A stretch of 64,000 nucleotides of DNA from Acanthosepion lycidas (lineage: Eukaryota > Mollusca > Cephalopoda > Sepiida > Sepiidae). Under the pieces are notes generated by a model, which saw only the letters and a list, made by a program, of their open reading frames with translations, ran no database searches and was not told the origin of the DNA. Positions 44,641 through 55,479 of the stretch are shown in pieces. The position numbers were made by a program, and so were the translations under genes. Within the stretch, counting starts at the first letter, position 1. Each line of letters starts with the position of its first letter. The DNA lies in assembly GCA_963932145.1 (NCBI GenBank), contig OZ010573.1, positions 21,710,191 through 21,774,190 on the forward strand, read 5' to 3'.

Positions 44641-45355
44641 CCAAAGACCAACCATGTCACATACACTGTTACAAAACATCGCCATTCCTTTCTTATTTCA
44701 TTGTTAAAGAGACAGTTCCTTTCGGACTGCTTCTTTCCAAGAACCGCTACTTTGTGGAGCGGATGATATCCCGATCGCTACGCACTCAACTTTTTCATCT
44801 AGAGTGAATCATTATCTTACGTGCACATCCAAATGATATGCACTTTTACAAACATGATTCGGTAACCGTCTCTCTCGAGTGGCACTTGTGCCTTGTATTA
44901 GGGAACAACAGTAGTATATATATATGCGTGTGTATGTGTTCGCATATGTGTGTGTATGTTAATAAAGTCAAAAAGAAAACTTTTCTTTACTGACGTGTTT
45001 AGTTCTCTGATAGACTTTATCAAGGCAAATGTAAGGAATTTATTTTGAAGCTTGTATTTACACAAAGAAGTAAAACTATTGATAGGTTTTCTGAATTTTT
45101 AAATTTAAAATCCCTCAAGAATATTCTTCAGGTTAACTGTGAAAGTCAAGGTAAACTATGAAGGATGCAACGTGATGGAATTTAATGCATAATAAAGTTT
45201 TTTTATTTGAATATATTTAATCATTCACTTTTTATAAATTTATTAATGCAATCAGTATATATATTTTTTTTTAATTAATATTTTTTTTTATAATTTATAT
45301 TTATTTTAAATACGAGAAAGTTTTGGTCAAACCATTTTTTTTAATTTAAAAACAA
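44641..45355. other. Unassigned DNA
   Basis: A short (TG)n/TA tract at ~44915-44960. No gene recognised. Confidence 0.4.
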
Positions 45356-45359
45356 AAAC

Positions 45360-45600
45360 CTCTAGTAGGTTGACTGAAGTCTGTGAGTTCAATCCCTGCC
45401 CTGGGCAGTGCATTTTATGTTTATTGTTCTCTTCGACGACAGAATATAAGAATCAAACAAAGACAGAAGGAAATCTATTACTGACCATGCCAAAAGAAAG
45501 AAAGAAAGAAAGAAAGAAAAAGAAAGAGATAAACGAAATGAGTTAACTGGTCAATATAAAAAGAAAGACAAAGAAAAAAAGAAAGAAAGAAAAAGGATAC
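45360..45600 (+). mobile_element. Candidate tRNA-like SINE with (GAAA)n tail
   Basis: 'gtaggttgactgaagtctgt' leads into the B-box-like 'gagttcaatccctgcc' at 45387, and the unit ends in (GAAA)n tracts at 45495-45525 and 45565-45595. The A box is poor, so this is a candidate only. Confidence 0.35.
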
Positions 45601-45614
45601 TAAATTAAATAATA

Positions 45615-45693
45615 TTAGGTTCTTGCAAAAATAATGTCGTTTTTTGACGTATTTTTTAACGTCAAAACCGACATTATTTTTACACCAACCTAA
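45615..45693. mobile_element. MADE1-like palindromic mariner MITE, copy 5 (79 bp)
   Basis: Begins TTAGGTTCTTGCAAAAATAA (two changes) and ends TTTTTACACCAACCTAA, with TA on both sides. Arms GTCGTTTTTTGACG pair with the complement apart from one missing T. Slightly more decayed than the other four. Confidence 0.85.
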
Positions 45694-46474
45694 TAGTTGG
45701 TAGGTAAGAATAAATATGAAAGAAGTCAGAATAAAATAAAGAACGGACGGACGAAGGAAAACATAAGAAAAGGAAGAATATGATAAATCCGAAAAAATGG
45801 AAGAAAAAGTAAATAAAGTCCAAAAAAGAAAAATTGTCTTTTAAGAAGTTTCTGACAGAAATAGACGTGTGCCTGAAACTACAAGCAAAAGATAATGGCG
45901 GAGAACGATATATGACGGTTTCCCGCCAAAATCCAACTCTGACAAGATGGCGCCAGGAAACGACAGATGTGAAGCAGCGATTTTTTTCTTGTTTCAGATA
46001 AGATTTAGGCAAACTGAACAGTAGAATTTGATAGAAATATGAGACGAAATGCTAGCGAAGATTAATTGCACTGGAGTAAAGAATAAAATAAAAACTGAAA
46101 GCGGTTAGTGTAACTTACAGGGCTTCTATTTTAGTTGCAATATCATCTTTTTCATCATGTGTGAACATGCGCGTAAAATTTACCCTTACAATACATACAT
46201 TCATACATGGAATATCTGCGCACGCGCGTCTGTGCGTATGAGTAATCAAATGACAAGATGGAAAACACTCTTAAAATAACGGTGCAAGGAACTTCCTTCA
46301 TAATGATTTTAATTTATGATTTTAAATTTATTTTAATGATTTTATTGATGGAGTCAATCGTATTGAGGATGGAGAAGAAATATAATAAGCACCAGTTACG
46401 CTTTTACATAAAAAAAAGTTAAAGATACAGCGAGGCTCAGCCTTAAATTAAAAGTTTTTTGACGTCCTGTGTAT

Positions 46475-46478
<4 letters not shown>
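45694..46478. other. Unassigned DNA
   Basis: Purine-rich on the plus strand to ~45840, then nothing recognised. Confidence 0.4.

Positions 46479-46542
<64 letters not shown>
46479..46542. repeat. (TA)n microsatellite
   Basis: Pure TA. Confidence 0.95.
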
Positions 46543-46544
<2 letters not shown>

Positions 46545-47039
46545 AAAAGGCTTAAACACTAATATTCAATGGTCATAATTTATTCCATTGGAATCGTAAA
46601 TACGATCCAATTCATCAGACCTACAAATTCAAAAAGAAATCAGAAAAAAACCTACTCCGGAAATAAAAATAGAATTTAGAGAGAGTGTAATTATGAGAGT
46701 GTGGGACGAATGTTAGTTCATAAGAGAGGGGCTTAACAGAGAGAGTTTTATTTAAAAACTAGGTGTGAGTGGAAGGGGGAAAAATGATTGTTGTCGGATG
46801 TCTAAAAATAAGGATACACTTCGAGGTGACATACACACACCATGGCCGATCAAATCTTAAAGAAGGAGGGAGAGGTAAGGAAAGAAGTGGTGGGGTTAGA
46901 AAGATGGGGCGGGTGAAATTAAAATTGCAAGGGACGCTGTGTAATTGAGAAAATTTGACAAAAATAATATCGACTGCAGGTTACAAATCAAATATTATAA
47001 ACAATAAATATGACGATTATCTAATCTGGCGAGGACCTA
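46543..47039. other. Unassigned DNA with stem-loop
   Basis: The minus strand at 46578-46620 reads CTGATGA, a stem around 'attgg...ccaat', then GGAATAAA, reminiscent of the CTGAAGA...GAAAC motif but without GAAA. The rest is purine-rich and unrecognised. Confidence 0.3.
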
Positions 47040-47329
47040 TATTTTTATGTTCAAAACGCATGCAAATCCACACATAGACAATAATTTATATACGTATATA
47101 CATACACATCGCCGTGCACCTACATACACACATACATATCCATGTACACATACACATATATCCACATATTCACACATACATACACACATACATATACACA
47201 CACACACACATATACATATATCTGATTCAATATCTCTGATACTAAGCGCTTTCTAATAATTACCGCGCATATGATAAACAAATAATTACACCTACATATA
47301 TACACACATACACATACACACACACCTCC

Positions 47330-47414
<85 letters not shown>

Positions 47415-47819
47415 TATGCATATATATATACATATATATATATATATACATACACACATACATACATATACATGTACACACACATACATCCATATATATA
47501 CATATATACAAGGACACACACACATATATATACACACACATACATATACACAAACATCTATACACATACATACATGTATATACTACACACACATACATAC
47601 ATATATATATATATACACATACACACACATATACATGTACACACACATACACATATAAATACATACACACATACACATACATATACATATATATACATAT
47701 GCACACATATATACACGTATATCCACCTATACCCTATACACACATTTTCCACATACATATACATAAATACACATGCACCCACATACACATATATACATAC
47801 ACACACATACAAAAAACAG

Positions 47820-47884
<65 letters not shown>

Positions 47885-48207
47885 CAAAAATGTACACACA
47901 CATATACCTACATATACACACATACATCCATAGGCATCCACTCCTTACACATTTACACACATTTGTACATATGAACATACGCATACATGCGCATAAACAT
48001 ATATACCTAAAACCTTACATTTCTATACAATTAAACAAAAAAACAATGTATCCCTGTATCTATCCGTCTAGCTATACATACATACATACACATATACACG
48101 GACATCTATACCCACATACACACATATATATACACATACATACATACACATACATATATATGGGTACATATATACCAAAACATACGCACACCCACACACA
48201 TACATAT

Positions 48208-48283
<76 letters not shown>

Positions 48284-48474
48284 CCCTGCATATATATCCT
48301 TCTATATATACCTACACCCACATACGTATACATGAATATATACATATACACACATATATCCATACATATACATACATATACCAATACACACACCCCTAAA
48401 TATATACCTACATATACCCGTAGCCAAGTACATACATACATACATACACATACATGCATATACACACACATACA

Positions 48475-48530
<56 letters not shown>

Positions 48531-48560
48531 CCCACATACATACAAATACATACATATAAA
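47040..48560. repeat. 1.5-kb (CA)n/(TA)n/(CATA)n desert
   Basis: Mixed CA, TA, ACAT and TACC dinucleotide and tetranucleotide repeats with at least four pure TA tracts of 30-60 bp. All long frames on either strand (His/Thr/Tyr/Ile or Val/Cys/Tyr) are repeat artefacts. Confidence 0.95.
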
Positions 48561-48697
48561 TTAGATTTTAAGAACTAAATAAGTAAAATTTCAACAATTT
48601 ATATATACACATATACCCACATACATACAAATACGTACAAATAGATACATATAAATTAGAATTTAAGAACTGAATAAGTAAAATTTCAACAATTTGG
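48526..48697 (+). repeat. ~88-bp direct duplication
   Basis: 'cccacatacatacaaataca...ttagattttaagaactaaat' (48530-48600) is repeated with a few changes at 48615-48693, both ending 'aagtaaaatttcaacaattt'. Confidence 0.85.
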
Positions 48698-48852
48698 GCG
48701 TAAAAAAAAAACCCACAGAGCATCACAAAAACATACACAATGATCTATATAGAGATAAACAAAATAAACATAATAGTCATTCCATTAAAATGTCATGCCC
48801 GATGTTTTGAACCAAGATGGAACATAAGTGACAGAAAGTTACAAAACGGTGT

Positions 48853-49418
48853 TTATGTTTTGAATCTTTTCTTATGTCTACATTTAGAAAATATCTCATT
48901 ACGAAGATTCAACAGTTCATCTTGATTTTTATCTTTGATAATAAAATTTTTTTCCGCCAAGCACAGATCACACCGATCGCGGAAGTTATTAGGTGTTTTG
49001 GCTCTTGATAGGTATCTCCATTTCAAAAGTGGGGTTAACCCCTTATCCACCAGATCCCAGTAGTGTTTGGATAAGGAAGTTTGACTTCTAAGGCATCTAT
49101 ATCTAAAAGAGTGTCTATGGTTGTATATACGCTGCTTCCAATTACCGGCGGATATACCTATATATCTTTTTTTCTCGTTTATATTTTCCTCGGGTAAGAT
49201 AGTTGCCTCGTATATTACATTTTTATAGTTACATTTACCCCCGGTTGGGCAATGATCTTTATTCCTACAATTGCAGGTAGGGTTACTTGATTGAGTCACA
49301 TTACAATGGTAGTTTCTAAGTATTCTGCAATTATGGGAAGATATGATTTTCTCCATATTTCTAACGCATGAGTAACTAATTTTCAGAGTCTTCCTATTGA
49401 AAATTTTACTTCAACTTA
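48853..49418 (-). mobile_element. Penelope-like element GIY-YIG endonuclease, open frame
   Basis: The frame is uninterrupted from ~49418 (VKIFNRKTLKISYSCVRN) to the stop near 48853. In order: CNCRNKDHCPTGGKC cysteine motif, VIYEATI...KRYIGISAGNWKQR (GIY-YIG module, with the Arg), NHRHSF, LLKWRYLSRA, CDLCLAEKNFII with the catalytic-type Glu, and the terminal EIFSKCRHKKR. All signature residues of the PLE endonuclease are present and no stop or frameshift is seen. Introns and RT are absent: the 5' side meets unrelated DNA at ~49420, so this is a 5'-truncated copy. The 3' flank before the duplication at 48697 is probably element UTR. Confidence 0.9.
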
Positions 49419-49724
49419 CTCAATTGCATTCAGCTATCTGTCGCTTTTGTTTTAGTTTTTATTCTCATCATTATTCTTTTTAAATATCCTACATTGTTTC
49501 AACATTTGTGAGGAAATGAGATACTGGGCGTAGATGCATCAGCCCGAAAAAAGATCACGAAATCAGTGCACTTTCAATACATTTTCGCCTTAATAAATTA
49601 TTTTCTCTTTTAATTAAAACTACCTTCTTTAAGTTATGGTCAAACCTATTACGGTGAACAACTAATACATTAAGTGTATTCTTTCGTAAAAGATTCCGTT
49701 TGTGTTAATAAAATGTCTTATTTA
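49419..49724. other. Unassigned DNA
   Basis: No feature recognised. Confidence 0.4.
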
Positions 49725-50005
49725 AGTTCCTACGGTGGAGTAATGGATAGCAAGTCGGATTGAGGAATTAGAGATCCGAGTTCGAATTACAGTTGAATCC
49801 ATTACATTCACTTACGTGCTAATTCCCCTGGGAAAGTTATGAATCCTCTTCTTCCCACCTCCCAGGACAGACCGGCATGGCAACTGGTCTACCGCAGAAA
49901 GAAATGGCAACCTACTGCGGGAAAAATATGACTCGTCAGTCATGTATCGAAAGATACATGATCGCCTAAGCGTGTATCACGCATGGCTGATATTTCATGG
50001 ATGAA
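49725..50005 (+). mobile_element. SINE-2, fullest copy
   Basis: 'ggtggagtaatggatagcaa' (A box) and 'ccgagttcgaattacag' (B box) form a tRNA-like head. The body 'cttacgtgctaattcccct', 'tctaccgcagaaagaaatgg' and 'cctactgcgggaaaaatatg' follows, then a perfect stem-loop 'tcatgtatcgaaagatacatga' split as arms 'tcatgtatc'/'gatacatga', and the 'gtgtatcacgcatggc' end. The minus-strand copies at 63.3-63.9 kb share all of this. Confidence 0.8.
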
Positions 50006-50449
50006 TATTTTGGGACATTTTTGCAGTCTGGTTTGTGAATTCAGTTACTCACTATTAGTTTGGTATAGAGATTTGTATAGTGTATCTTATTATACGTACA
50101 TTAATGATGGCTGTCCCTCGTAATCGAGTATGGTCATCGCACGACACTAATGAAGACTCTTTTAAAGGTGATGTAATCGAATTTTTCTCAAGAGAACGGC
50201 TCGAATCGTTTGCCACAAGTTCTACATTCATGTCGCATTTTCATCTGCAGCAGCCTCCTGAATTGTTCTGAAACAATTCTAGAGTATTAAAATTTGTAGC
50301 GATAACACTGTTAGTAATCCTTAACATGGTTTCTTTTTTACTGCATGTACACCAGAGTATCGGCTCTCTTAGCTGAATGCTAAGACTGAGAAGATCAACA
50401 TTCCTAGTGGGCTGAGTGTTAGATAGCCGTTGGCACCGCAACAAAGCTC
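50006..50449. other. Unassigned DNA
   Basis: A 63-residue frame at 50080-50271 has no motif. Nothing else recognised. Confidence 0.4.
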
Positions 50450-52055
50450 ATCCGTCCCCTTGACAGGTCCTGTTTTTCATCCTGCAAGATATCTAGTCAT
50501 ACTCCTATTTAGCGAGTTAATAAGTTGGTTTTGTTGTTCTTGTTATTCTTTCTTCTCTTCCTCTTCTTCTTTGTTGTGTGTCCAAAGTTTCCTATCACTT
50601 GTGGCCCATCACAGCGTTTCTCTCTTTGTTAAGCCAATCAACCGCTCCCGACATGAACACACATAAACTCGTCAGGTAGGTAACTCACTGCCTTCTCCTA
50701 TATTGCCCTCTGCGTTCACTGTAAGAGTTAAGTTTTCCAAGCCCTCCTTCTTCATTTTCGTCTTTGTTCTGATTTGGAATATAAGTGTTTCTTTTTGTTG
50801 CCTTTTTCTTTAAGATTTCCTTGTTGTTTACTCGCTTCGTCCGTGGACTTCTCAGTGTCCGGTAGAACTATATTTCCGTTGCCTCCATTTTCTCTTCATC
50901 TGTGGGGAAATTGTCCAGCATTCACTGCCATATAAGATGGATATCACATGGCAAACCCGCGCTCTTTTCTTCATTTCTAGTATTTTGAGTATCTTTTCTT
51001 TTTGTTGTCATTTTTTAAGACTTCCTTGTTGCTTATTCACTCTCGCAATTCCGATTTTCAGTATCCTTCTGTAAAACCACAATCTACTGCCGCCAGTGGT
51101 TTTCCTCATCCCTGGGGTAATTGTCCAATCTTCACTGCCTTATTAAATCTAATACTTTTCTTATATGTGTCATGTTGCTTCAGGATATAGGCAATCATGG
51201 CTCTCCACAGCTTTCTATCTTGTGTGGCTCTTAGCAGTTTTTCACCCTTTCTAAGCACCTCCCATTTTTCTGCTATCCATTCATACACACCCATCAGGTA
51301 AATGGCTTACTGGCTTCCCCTATCTCTCTTGCCATCAATATGCCTTGTGAGGGTTAAGTTTTCTAAGCCCTACTTCCTCATTATGTGTCCAAGGAATTTC
51401 AGCTCTCTTTTCCTTATTTTGAGTATGTTTTCTTTTTGTCGTCTTTTTCTTTAATACTTCCTTGCTGTTTACTCGCTTCATCCGTGGACTTTTCAGTGTC
51501 CTTCTGTAAGACTACATTTCTGTTGCCTCCAGTCTTCTCTTCATCTGTGGGAAGATTGTCCAGCATTCACTGTCATATAAGAAGATGGATATCATATGGC
51601 AAACCCGCACTCTTTCCTTTATTTCTAGTATTTTTTTTTTGTTTCTTAGTACTTTGTTTAAGTCATGGAGTACACCTTTTACTAATCCAATGCGCGTTCG
51701 CATATTACTTATTGTTAAAGATAAATTTAGTTTATTTCGCTTTGATTTTTTTCTTTCTTTTTATCTGCCGTGTCCTTTCAGGACGTAGGCGATCATGGCT
51801 CTCCACTTCCTCCTATCCCTTGTAGTTCTCAATATGTTTTGTGCATCTGCCAACTCCCCCAGACCACGTTCTGCCATCCACTTGCTTAAGCCCGCCAAGT
51901 ATGATATGCGTTGCTTTCCCTTGTCTCTTTTCCCCTCTATTGGACATGTGAGTATCAGATTCTCCAGGCCGTCCTTTCTCATTACGTGTCTCAGAAATTT
52001 CATCTGCCTCTTCCTCATGTTAAGTATAAGCTTCCTCCTTCAGAATGTAGAGAAT
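50450..52055 (-). mobile_element. Three or four LINE-B C-terminal fragments head-to-tail
   Basis: Minus strand, from the right. 52018-51761: MRKRQMKFLRHVMRKDGLEN, PIEGKRDKGKQRISYLAGLS and RRKWRAMIAYVLKGHG. 51703-51110: ECWTIFPQMKRRLEATEM, MGVYEWIAEKWEVLRKGEK, LLRATQDRKLWRAMIAYILK. 51150-50990: a shorter YPRDEENHWR-type block. 50985-50640: ECWTISPQMKRK and EGLENLTLTVNAEG. Each unit has its own frameshifts. The same C-terminal module is present repeatedly without the RT, so this is either a tandem duplication or serial insertion at one site. Confidence 0.75.
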
Positions 52056-52431
52056 TAAAGAAAAGCTTTTTTTTCAAAGTAAAGGACAATTTCAGAATCA
52101 AATACTATTACGTTAACAATATAGATACAATAAAAATATTTCTTAACAATAACTGACTTATAATATTAGTAAAAATGGGCCTACTGGAATAAGGTGAGCA
52201 GAAACTCGTATGCTGTTTCATTATATGAATTCAGTTAAACGCCACACAGAATTTGTCCTGTCTATCTCTATGTCCCTCAATGCCAGGAAGCATCCATCAT
52301 CTCATAATTCAATGTTTAGCAGTCAGCAAAGAAATTGATGGCATCTGTATCTTCGGGTGCCCAAAACATGCTTCTCGTCTACTTCATGAATCAATGAAAC
52401 ACGGCACAGCTGTACTTTGGAAGAGATCGTA
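52056..52431. other. Unassigned flank of Tc1 element
   Basis: A 60-residue frame at 52253-52435 has no motif. No repeat recognised. Confidence 0.4.
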
Positions 52432-52505
52432 CTGATCAGCGCAATGTAAACAAACTGGCGCCGTATTTGTTATCAGCACGGTGATTTGAGAGTGCCAAAT
52501 TATTA
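52432..52505 (+). repeat. Left terminal inverted repeat
   Basis: Runs from 'ctgatcagcgcaatgtaaac' to 'gtgccaaattatta'. Pairs with 53631-53704 with about four mismatches. Confidence 0.85.
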
Positions 52506-52531
52506 TAAAAGTGTAAGAATTTAGTGAAAAG

Positions 52532-53559
52532 ATGGGTCGTAAAAGCAGTTTAAATTATTCTGAAAAGAAGACTATCATCTCAGAACTCTCGAAAGGTAAA
52601 TCTACCCTAGAAATTTCTAAAATGATAGGGAGGTGTCATCAAAAAAAAAAAAAAAAGTTCACCGCCGACCCTACACAAGTACGCAAAAGGGCAGATAAAG
52701 GCAAGACGAAGGTTATTTCAGGTCGTCTCATGTCACGACTTAAACGAGAGGCCATGAAGGACCCTGGACCTACCAGTCAAGAGCTTTTCAGTCGCATTGT
52801 GGATCCTACTGCGTCTAAAAGAACTCGGTGTCGGTATCCGAGGGAAATGGCAACAACAGTCAAACCTGTATCGAAGCCTCCGTTGACGAGATATCACATT
52901 CAAAATCGATTGAAATGGGCCGAGGACAATATGAAGATTGACTTCTCTAAAGTTTTGTCTACAGACGAAACTCGAGCAACACTTTGAGATGCCAACAAGG
53001 CAGTGGAGGCATAATGATCTGGGGTGGTATTATTGGAAAAATATTAGTGGGCCCATGGAGAGTACCAGATGGCGTCAAAATAACTGCTGATGCATACATA
53101 GCGTTTATGAAGGAGCATCTTGAACCGTGGATGAAAAGGCAAAGACTTGCCTTCAGAAGGGCAATTGTTTTTATGCAAGATAATGCTCCCTCACATGCTG
53201 CTCACAAGACTACTGAATATTTGAAACAGTTAAGCTTCGATGGACCTCGAAAAATGAAGTGGCCAGCAAATTCTCCGGATTTGAACCCAATCGAAAACCT
53301 TTGGAGCATCATGAAGCGAAGACTGTACGCCAACGGACGACATTTCAGGAGCAATGCTGAGTTGTGGGAAACAATTCTTGGCATATCTCGCGGCATTACA
53401 GCAGATGATATCCTACAATTAACAAATTCTATGGATCGTAGACTTCTTCAAGTAATTTCAAGCAGGGAAAGCACATTCCCTATTAATTTGTTTATAACTG
53501 TGCCTTTGTTTGTATCTGTTATTATTTGTTTGATTAACTTATTTATTAGGTTCTTTTGA
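52532..53559 (+). pseudogene. Tc1 transposase, DD37E type, broken between D1 and D2
   Basis: First frame 52532-52987: MGRKSSLNYSEKKTIISEL and STLEISKMIGR (helix-turn-helix), then a 16-A run (52641-52656) giving poly-Lys, RADKGKTKVISGRLMSRLKR, and LSTDETRATL with the first catalytic Asp, ending at a TGA. Second frame from 52984: RCQQGSGGIMIWGGIIGK, VFMQDNAPSHAA (second Asp), SPDLNPIENLWSIMKRR (catalytic Glu). I count 37 residues between the second Asp and the Glu, where ordinary Tc1 has 34, which defines the DD37E group. Relatives carry about 20-25 residues between RATL and RRQQGG that are missing here, so a small out-of-frame deletion near 52985 disrupts the core. A stretch of residues after the Glu is unusually rich in Phe/Ile/Leu and may be read-through. 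Confidence 0.9.
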
Positions 53560-53630
53560 TCATAAACATTCACGTGCAGCATTAATAAACGTTTTGTTTG
53601 CTCAATTCTGGGAATTTTACTAAACCTTTC

Positions 53631-53704
53631 TAATAATTTGGCACTCTCAAATCACCGTGCTGATAACAAATATGGCGCCAGTTTGTTTACATTGCGCAGA
53701 TTAG
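53631..53704 (-). repeat. Right terminal inverted repeat
   Basis: Complement of the left TIR; ends 'acattgcgcagattag' before TA. An AATAAA at ~53584 precedes it. Confidence 0.85.
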
Positions 53705-53810
53705 TACGAACATTTCAGTGATTGTGCAGGTCAGTGTTGCCAACGTTGCGTGAAAATTTTGTGTGAATTGATTGGACGGTTTTTGAAATATTAGAAAAAA
53801 GTTATCTCGA

Positions 53811-53833
53811 TAATAATTTGGCACGCAGTGTAT
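53811..53833 (-). other. Orphan Tc1-type terminus
   Basis: 'aataatttggcacgcagtgt' + 'ata' shares 13 bp with the inner TIR end at 53632 and ends in a CACTGCGTGCCAAA-type terminus (minus strand) common in Tc1 elements. No partner was found on the left. Confidence 0.4.
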
Positions 53834-53834
53834 A

Positions 53835-54035
53835 TATAAAATGGTGGTGCTCGCTTGGACTTGCAGTAGAACAAATCGGTACCCGAGGAAAAATGGGGAA
53901 TAAAAAAAGAAAGAACCAAGAACATTAAAACAAGGCGAAAACAACTGTCCAGTGTTCAAGCTCCAAGTCCAAAGAAAAAAAACCCAAAACGAGTAAAAAG
54001 ACAACTACGTAAAATGCTCAATACACTAAGTAGAG
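53835..54035 (+). repeat. Dispersed repeat pair, copy 1
   Basis: 'acaaatcggtacccgaggaa', 'gaaagaac', 'cagtg.tcaag', 'agtccaaagaaa' and 'tgctcaatacactaagtaga' recur in order at 60110-60295. Frames are not conserved. Identity unknown. Confidence 0.55.
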
Positions 54036-54036
54036 C

Positions 54037-54121
<85 letters not shown>

Positions 54122-54150
54122 GTGTGTGCGTGTCTGTGTGTGTACGTGAT
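54037..54150. repeat. (CA)n-(TA)n-(TG)n microsatellite
   Basis: CA about 60 bp, TA about 20 bp, then TG. Confidence 0.95.
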
Positions 54151-54748
54151 TAATGCTGAAAAGTTCTCAGCCCGACGAAGAAGTGATTCAATAAAATTTA
54201 AGGATGTTTGTATGTATATAAATATTAGGACTATAAGATGACTAGTTACTAATCATTAAATGTAAAGTGACCAGTTTCTGATCTTTACAGAGGAAAGCTT
54301 CGTGATGGTAGCGTATACGAAATCTTGAGTAAACCACAATTTACCCAGAGCCCACGGTTACGAATCGTAAGAATTCTTTCTGCGACTTTTAAACCCAGAA
54401 AGCAGGTCTTAACTTTACCTATTTTCACCCAGTTTCCTTCAAAAGTTAGGATTTTGAATTCTGACGGTCCAATGACTTGGCAGATTGGGGCAACATGATC
54501 TCCCTAATCCTTAGCAGTGACCGGGTTCAAATACTAGATAGAATTGCGACACCTACATAGACTATTTATCGGCTTCCCTGCTTGGTGTATTTACTCAGAC
54601 TATGTGGGAACACACTTCTAATTTTTCTTCCCGTACGTTGTTTGACAGCTATAATCCTGTCTTTATCTCCGCCATTGTTTGCTGAAGATCACATGCTGTA
54701 CGAGCGGACACATATTTATTTTTATGTCTACCAGTTCCTCATAAAATC

Positions 54749-54750
<2 letters not shown>
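54151..54750. other. Unassigned DNA
   Basis: No gene. 'accgggttcaaatactag' at ~54518 is B-box-like but isolated. Confidence 0.35.
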
Positions 54751-54803
<53 letters not shown>

Positions 54804-54825
54804 GCATGTATGTGTGTGTGGCTAT
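54751..54825. repeat. (TA)n-(TGTA)n microsatellite
   Basis: TA tract followed by TGTA and TG units. Confidence 0.95.
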
Positions 54826-55185
54826 TGTCGACCTGATTGACCTGTCTGGTAGATAACTGTTTGTTCTCTTCCAGCGTCTGTAGTCAGCTTTCTTTGTCGA
54901 TGAATGAGACTATTTACATGACGCACGACCAGACCCTGTGTCAAGGTTGACTATGGAGGCAATAGCATTTTGTCACTATTGCCTGTTCAAATAAAATTAT
55001 TATGGGGGAGTGGTTTACCCAAGAGCTCACACACACCTACTTATCTATTAGCCATGTTAATGAGGAGACATTTTACCAGAATATCTCTGGAAGTGGCAAA
55101 AGGCGGGAAGAATTACGCTCATAGAATGCCAATGAAAATAGAAGCTAAGTGAATATCACTATTCTTAAGAAAAATTTGGGTTTGG
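54826..55185. other. Unassigned DNA
   Basis: No feature recognised. Confidence 0.4.
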
Positions 55186-55189
55186 TTTT

Positions 55190-55253
55190 CCGAGCGTTAT
55201 TACATATCTTTTTATTGCTTTTTATCATAACACTATGGTTTGATACACTCTTC

Positions 55254-55290
<37 letters not shown>

Positions 55291-55440
55291 TTATTCTTAC
55301 TACTATTTGTTTCTCTCCATCTTATTATTATTGCTTTTTATCACAAAGCAGTCTGACTTGATCCACCCTTCATTACTAATATTGTTTTATCATTAACCTT
55401 ATCCATCTTATTACTGTTGCTTTTTATCACACAGTATTTC
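55190..55440 (+). repeat. ~72-bp minisatellite, left part (about 3 units)
   Basis: Units built on 'catcttattattactgcttt' + 'ttatcacaaagcac' at ~55207, ~55333 and ~55417. An (AAT)n tract sits at 55256-55287. The same unit continues at 56745-57160 beyond the LINE-A copy. Confidence 0.65.
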
Positions 55441-55479
55441 CGTCTATTTAACTTTAAAGCGCATTTCTTAGTGATTGCA

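Larger units (their letters stand above)
52432..53704 (+). mobile_element. Tc1/mariner DD37E element, ~1.27 kb
   Basis: A transposase pseudogene is flanked by ~74-bp terminal inverted repeats. TA lies directly outside both (52430-52431, 53705-53706), as expected of Tc1/mariner insertion. TIRs differ at only a handful of positions, so the copy is fairly young. Similarity between the two flanks may run a few bases past TA ('tcg'/'cga'), so the outer boundary is not certain. Confidence 0.85.

Noticed and set aside
47040..48560. Many 60-208 residue open frames on both strands
   Set aside because: They are translations of CA/TA/CATA repeats (His-Thr-Tyr-Ile or Val-Cys-Tyr).
50080..50271. Small 63-residue gene
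   Set aside because: No recognisable motif and no second exon or repeat support.
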